Source: Candidatus Poribacteria bacterium
GTDB lineage: Bacteria; Poribacteria; WGA-4E; WGA-3G
Direction of reading: 5' to 3'
NCBI GenBank assembly: GCA_009841255.1
Contig: VXMD01000078.1
Coordinates: 1-32,453 of the forward strand
Length of the DNA stretch: 32,453 nt
The position numbers and the translations under genes were made by a program. This document shows, piece after piece, positions 31,185-32,453 of the stretch; within the stretch, counting starts at the first letter, position 1, and each line of letters opens with the position of its first letter. Under the pieces are notes generated by a model that saw only the letters and a list, made by a program, of their open reading frames with translations, was not told the origin of the DNA and made no database searches.

Positions 31185-32321
31185 TTACCAATTCGTGTAG
31201 GCACCGTCATCGCGCTGGTAGCCGTGCGGCGGTCCATACTCCTGCGTTGAGACGTCGGTAAGTGCATCTTCATTGAATTCAATGCCGAGTCCCGGACGTT
31301 CTGGTGGTAGGAGATAGCCTGATTCCCACGGTACCTGAACCGGAAAAACATCAGTTAGCGCGGACATTGGGGCGCGTGGGAGTTCCTGCACGCCAACGAG
31401 TGACGAGGACAAACAAAGATGCAGACCCGCTGCAGCGGATACAGGTCCCAACGGATTATGGGGTGCTATATAGATGTAATGCGTTTCACACCATCCGGCG
31501 ATTTTCCGTGCCTCTGTTAACCCACCGGCGATGCAGAGATCGACACGGCAATAATCCATGAGTTCCTCCTCGATCACTTCTCGGAACGTCCATTTGCTGT
31601 CGAATTGTTCGCCCACTGCAAGTGGCACCGAGGTCTGCTGCCGAAGTCGTCTGAGACTTGCGGGGTTCTCGGCTCGAAGCGGATCCTCAATGAAAAATGG
31701 ATTGTACTGGGCGACTTTGTTACAGAAATCGAGGCTATCCGCTGGATCGAGGCGGGTATGCACGTCAATCAGTATTTCGAGATCATCGCCGAATGCCTGA
31801 CGAACGGCTTCCACCTGCTTAAGGGTGTTTCGGATGGCGCGTCTGGGTTCAAACGTTCCCCCACTGTCAGAATGATCAACCACACTCCAGCGGACGAACT
31901 TCCAACCGGCTTCGTAGGTTTGTCGGCAACTCTCGACGATTGCATCGATTGAGCCGCCTCCGTTATGTGGGTAGCAGACGACTTTGTCTCTCGTGCGTCC
32001 GCCCAGAAGTTCATAGACAGGGACATTCAAGGCTTTTCCTTTGATGTCCCAGAGTGCGATGTCTACGGCACTCACCGCCGCGGATTGGACGACCCCGCCG
32101 GGGAAAAAACCGCCGCGGAACATCACTTGCCAGAGGTGTTCGATCCGGAACGGATCTTCGCCGATGAGGAAGGGTTCAAATGAGCGAATGACTTCGGCTA
32201 AGGCGAGGGCGCGACGACGGAGACCGCCCTCACCCACACCGTAGATACCCGCATCGGTTTCGACTTTCACAAAAAAATAGCCGTCCGCTGAAGTAAACGA
32301 TTTCACATTCGTAATTTTCAT
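31185..32321 (-). CDS. Enolase-superfamily sugar-acid dehydratase 2 (mandelate racemase/muconate lactonizing type)
   Basis: 378 residues, full length. Metal ligands Asp186 (IDVHTRLDP), Glu212 (FIEDPLRAENP) and Glu238 (AVGEQF), His188 two residues after the first ligand, and His288 in IAPHNPLGPVSAAA, a segment typical of galactonate/mannonate dehydratases. The barrel Lys seen in the first dehydratase (LKFDP) is here Arg144 (FVRWS), so substrates probably differ. It is distantly related to the 11013-12140 gene. argD lies 82 bp downstream. The start codon meets a leader repeat at the window edge. Confidence 0.88.
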   Translation of the reverse strand: MKITNVKSFTSADGYFFVKVETDAGIYGVGEGGLRRRALALAEVIRSFEPFLIGEDPFRIEHLWQVMFRGGFFPGGVVQSAAVSAVDIALWDIKGKALNVPVYELLGGRTRDKVVCYPHNGGGSIDAIVESCRQTYEAGWKFVRWSVVDHSDSGGTFEPRRAIRNTLKQVEAVRQAFGDDLEILIDVHTRLDPADSLDFCNKVAQYNPFFIEDPLRAENPASLRRLRQQTSVPLAVGEQFDSKWTFREVIEEELMDYCRVDLCIAGGLTEARKIAGWCETHYIYIAPHNPLGPVSAAAGLHLCLSSSLVGVQELPRAPMSALTDVFPVQVPWESGYLLPPERPGLGIEFNEDALTDVSTQEYGPPHGYQRDDGAYTNW

Positions 32322-32410
32322 ATTTTAATTGTTCCTTGCGGTTCGGTGAGGAGGGTTTGGATGTTGACGTGCCTCCCCGTGGAGCCGCCTGCGCCGTTGT
32401 TGCAGGCTAC
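32322..32410 (-). repeat. Start-abutting leader repeat, copy 8 (before dehydratase 2)
   Basis: One of the cleanest copies: GTAGCCTGCAACAACGG, CGCAGGCGG, CCACGGGGAGGCACGTCAAC, then CTCACCGAACCGCAAGGAAC and AATTAAAAT before ATG. Confidence 0.82.
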
Positions 32411-32453
32411 GTTCTTGATTAAAAAGCAGAAATAAAACTTGCACCTATACCGA

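Overview
The window is a bacterial chromosome segment with mid-range GC. It carries 28 protein genes I can support, one tRNA and a high load of short repeats. The protein set points to Candidatus Poribacteria or a close relative: a secreted protease ending in an NYPNPFNPET-type sorting/FlgD-like tail, a dockerin protein, a long ankyrin protein, secreted LamG proteins, several phytanoyl-CoA dioxygenase (PhyH) paralogs, enolase-superfamily sugar-acid dehydratases and Gfo/Idh/MocA dehydrogenases. The lineage is an inference from protein style; no 16S or other phylogenetic marker is present.

Layout. 50-5064 (minus) is a surface or host-interaction block: serine protease, dockerin protein, ankyrin protein. 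The ankyrin reading frame contains the broken-off end of a secretion tail. A divergent promoter region (5065-5313) separates it from a PEP-hydrolase-like TIM-barrel gene (plus). This converges on a two-gene minus-strand redox operon, a membrane dihaem cytochrome followed by a Rieske-FMN glutamate-synthase-like fusion (6243-8929). 9064-18900 is a catabolic island built around a divergent promoter at 12141-12339. The left arm has a galactonate-dehydratase-like enzyme, with two near-identical PhyH genes further along the same strand. The right arm has a Gfo/Idh/MocA enzyme, two more tandem PhyH genes, a TPP-dependent enzyme and two secreted LamG proteins. A TPR protein and a second Gfo/Idh/MocA gene are divergent at 19.6 kb. 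20667-21044 is a gene-free repeat cluster next to a GIY-YIG-type protein. From 22198 to 32321 all genes are on the minus strand: a second sugar-acid dehydratase, argD, a lipoprotein, ispE, tRNA-Gln, bL25 (rplY/ctc), a cell-wall amidase, a GerMN protein, pth, a CysQ-like phosphatase and a zinc-type alcohol dehydrogenase.

The most striking feature is not a gene. At least eight genes of unrelated function (three PhyH, alcohol dehydrogenase, pth, GerMN, bL25, enolase-family enzyme), and partly a ninth (the TPP enzyme), start directly behind copies of one repeated leader of about 85-210 bp. Read in the gene direction, it begins with an arm such as AGCCTGCAACAA, closes with CGCAGGCGG, runs through a box resembling GGCACGTCAA, and ends in (ACCGAA)CCGCAAGGAA-NN-TTAAAAA directly against the start codon. 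The terminal module thus supplies the ribosome-binding region. Two copies carry this module in tandem duplicate. Other genes in the window use ordinary AGGAGG-type sites. This looks like a dispersed, possibly mobile, start-codon-abutting leader element and is the best candidate here for an undescribed system.

How the genes may work together: the catabolic island looks suited to taking up and oxidising host- or alga-derived carbohydrates and acids. The secreted LamG and dockerin proteins could bind glycans, while Gfo/Idh/MocA, enolase-superfamily, TPP and PhyH enzymes act inside the cell. No specific substrate can be read from the sequence.
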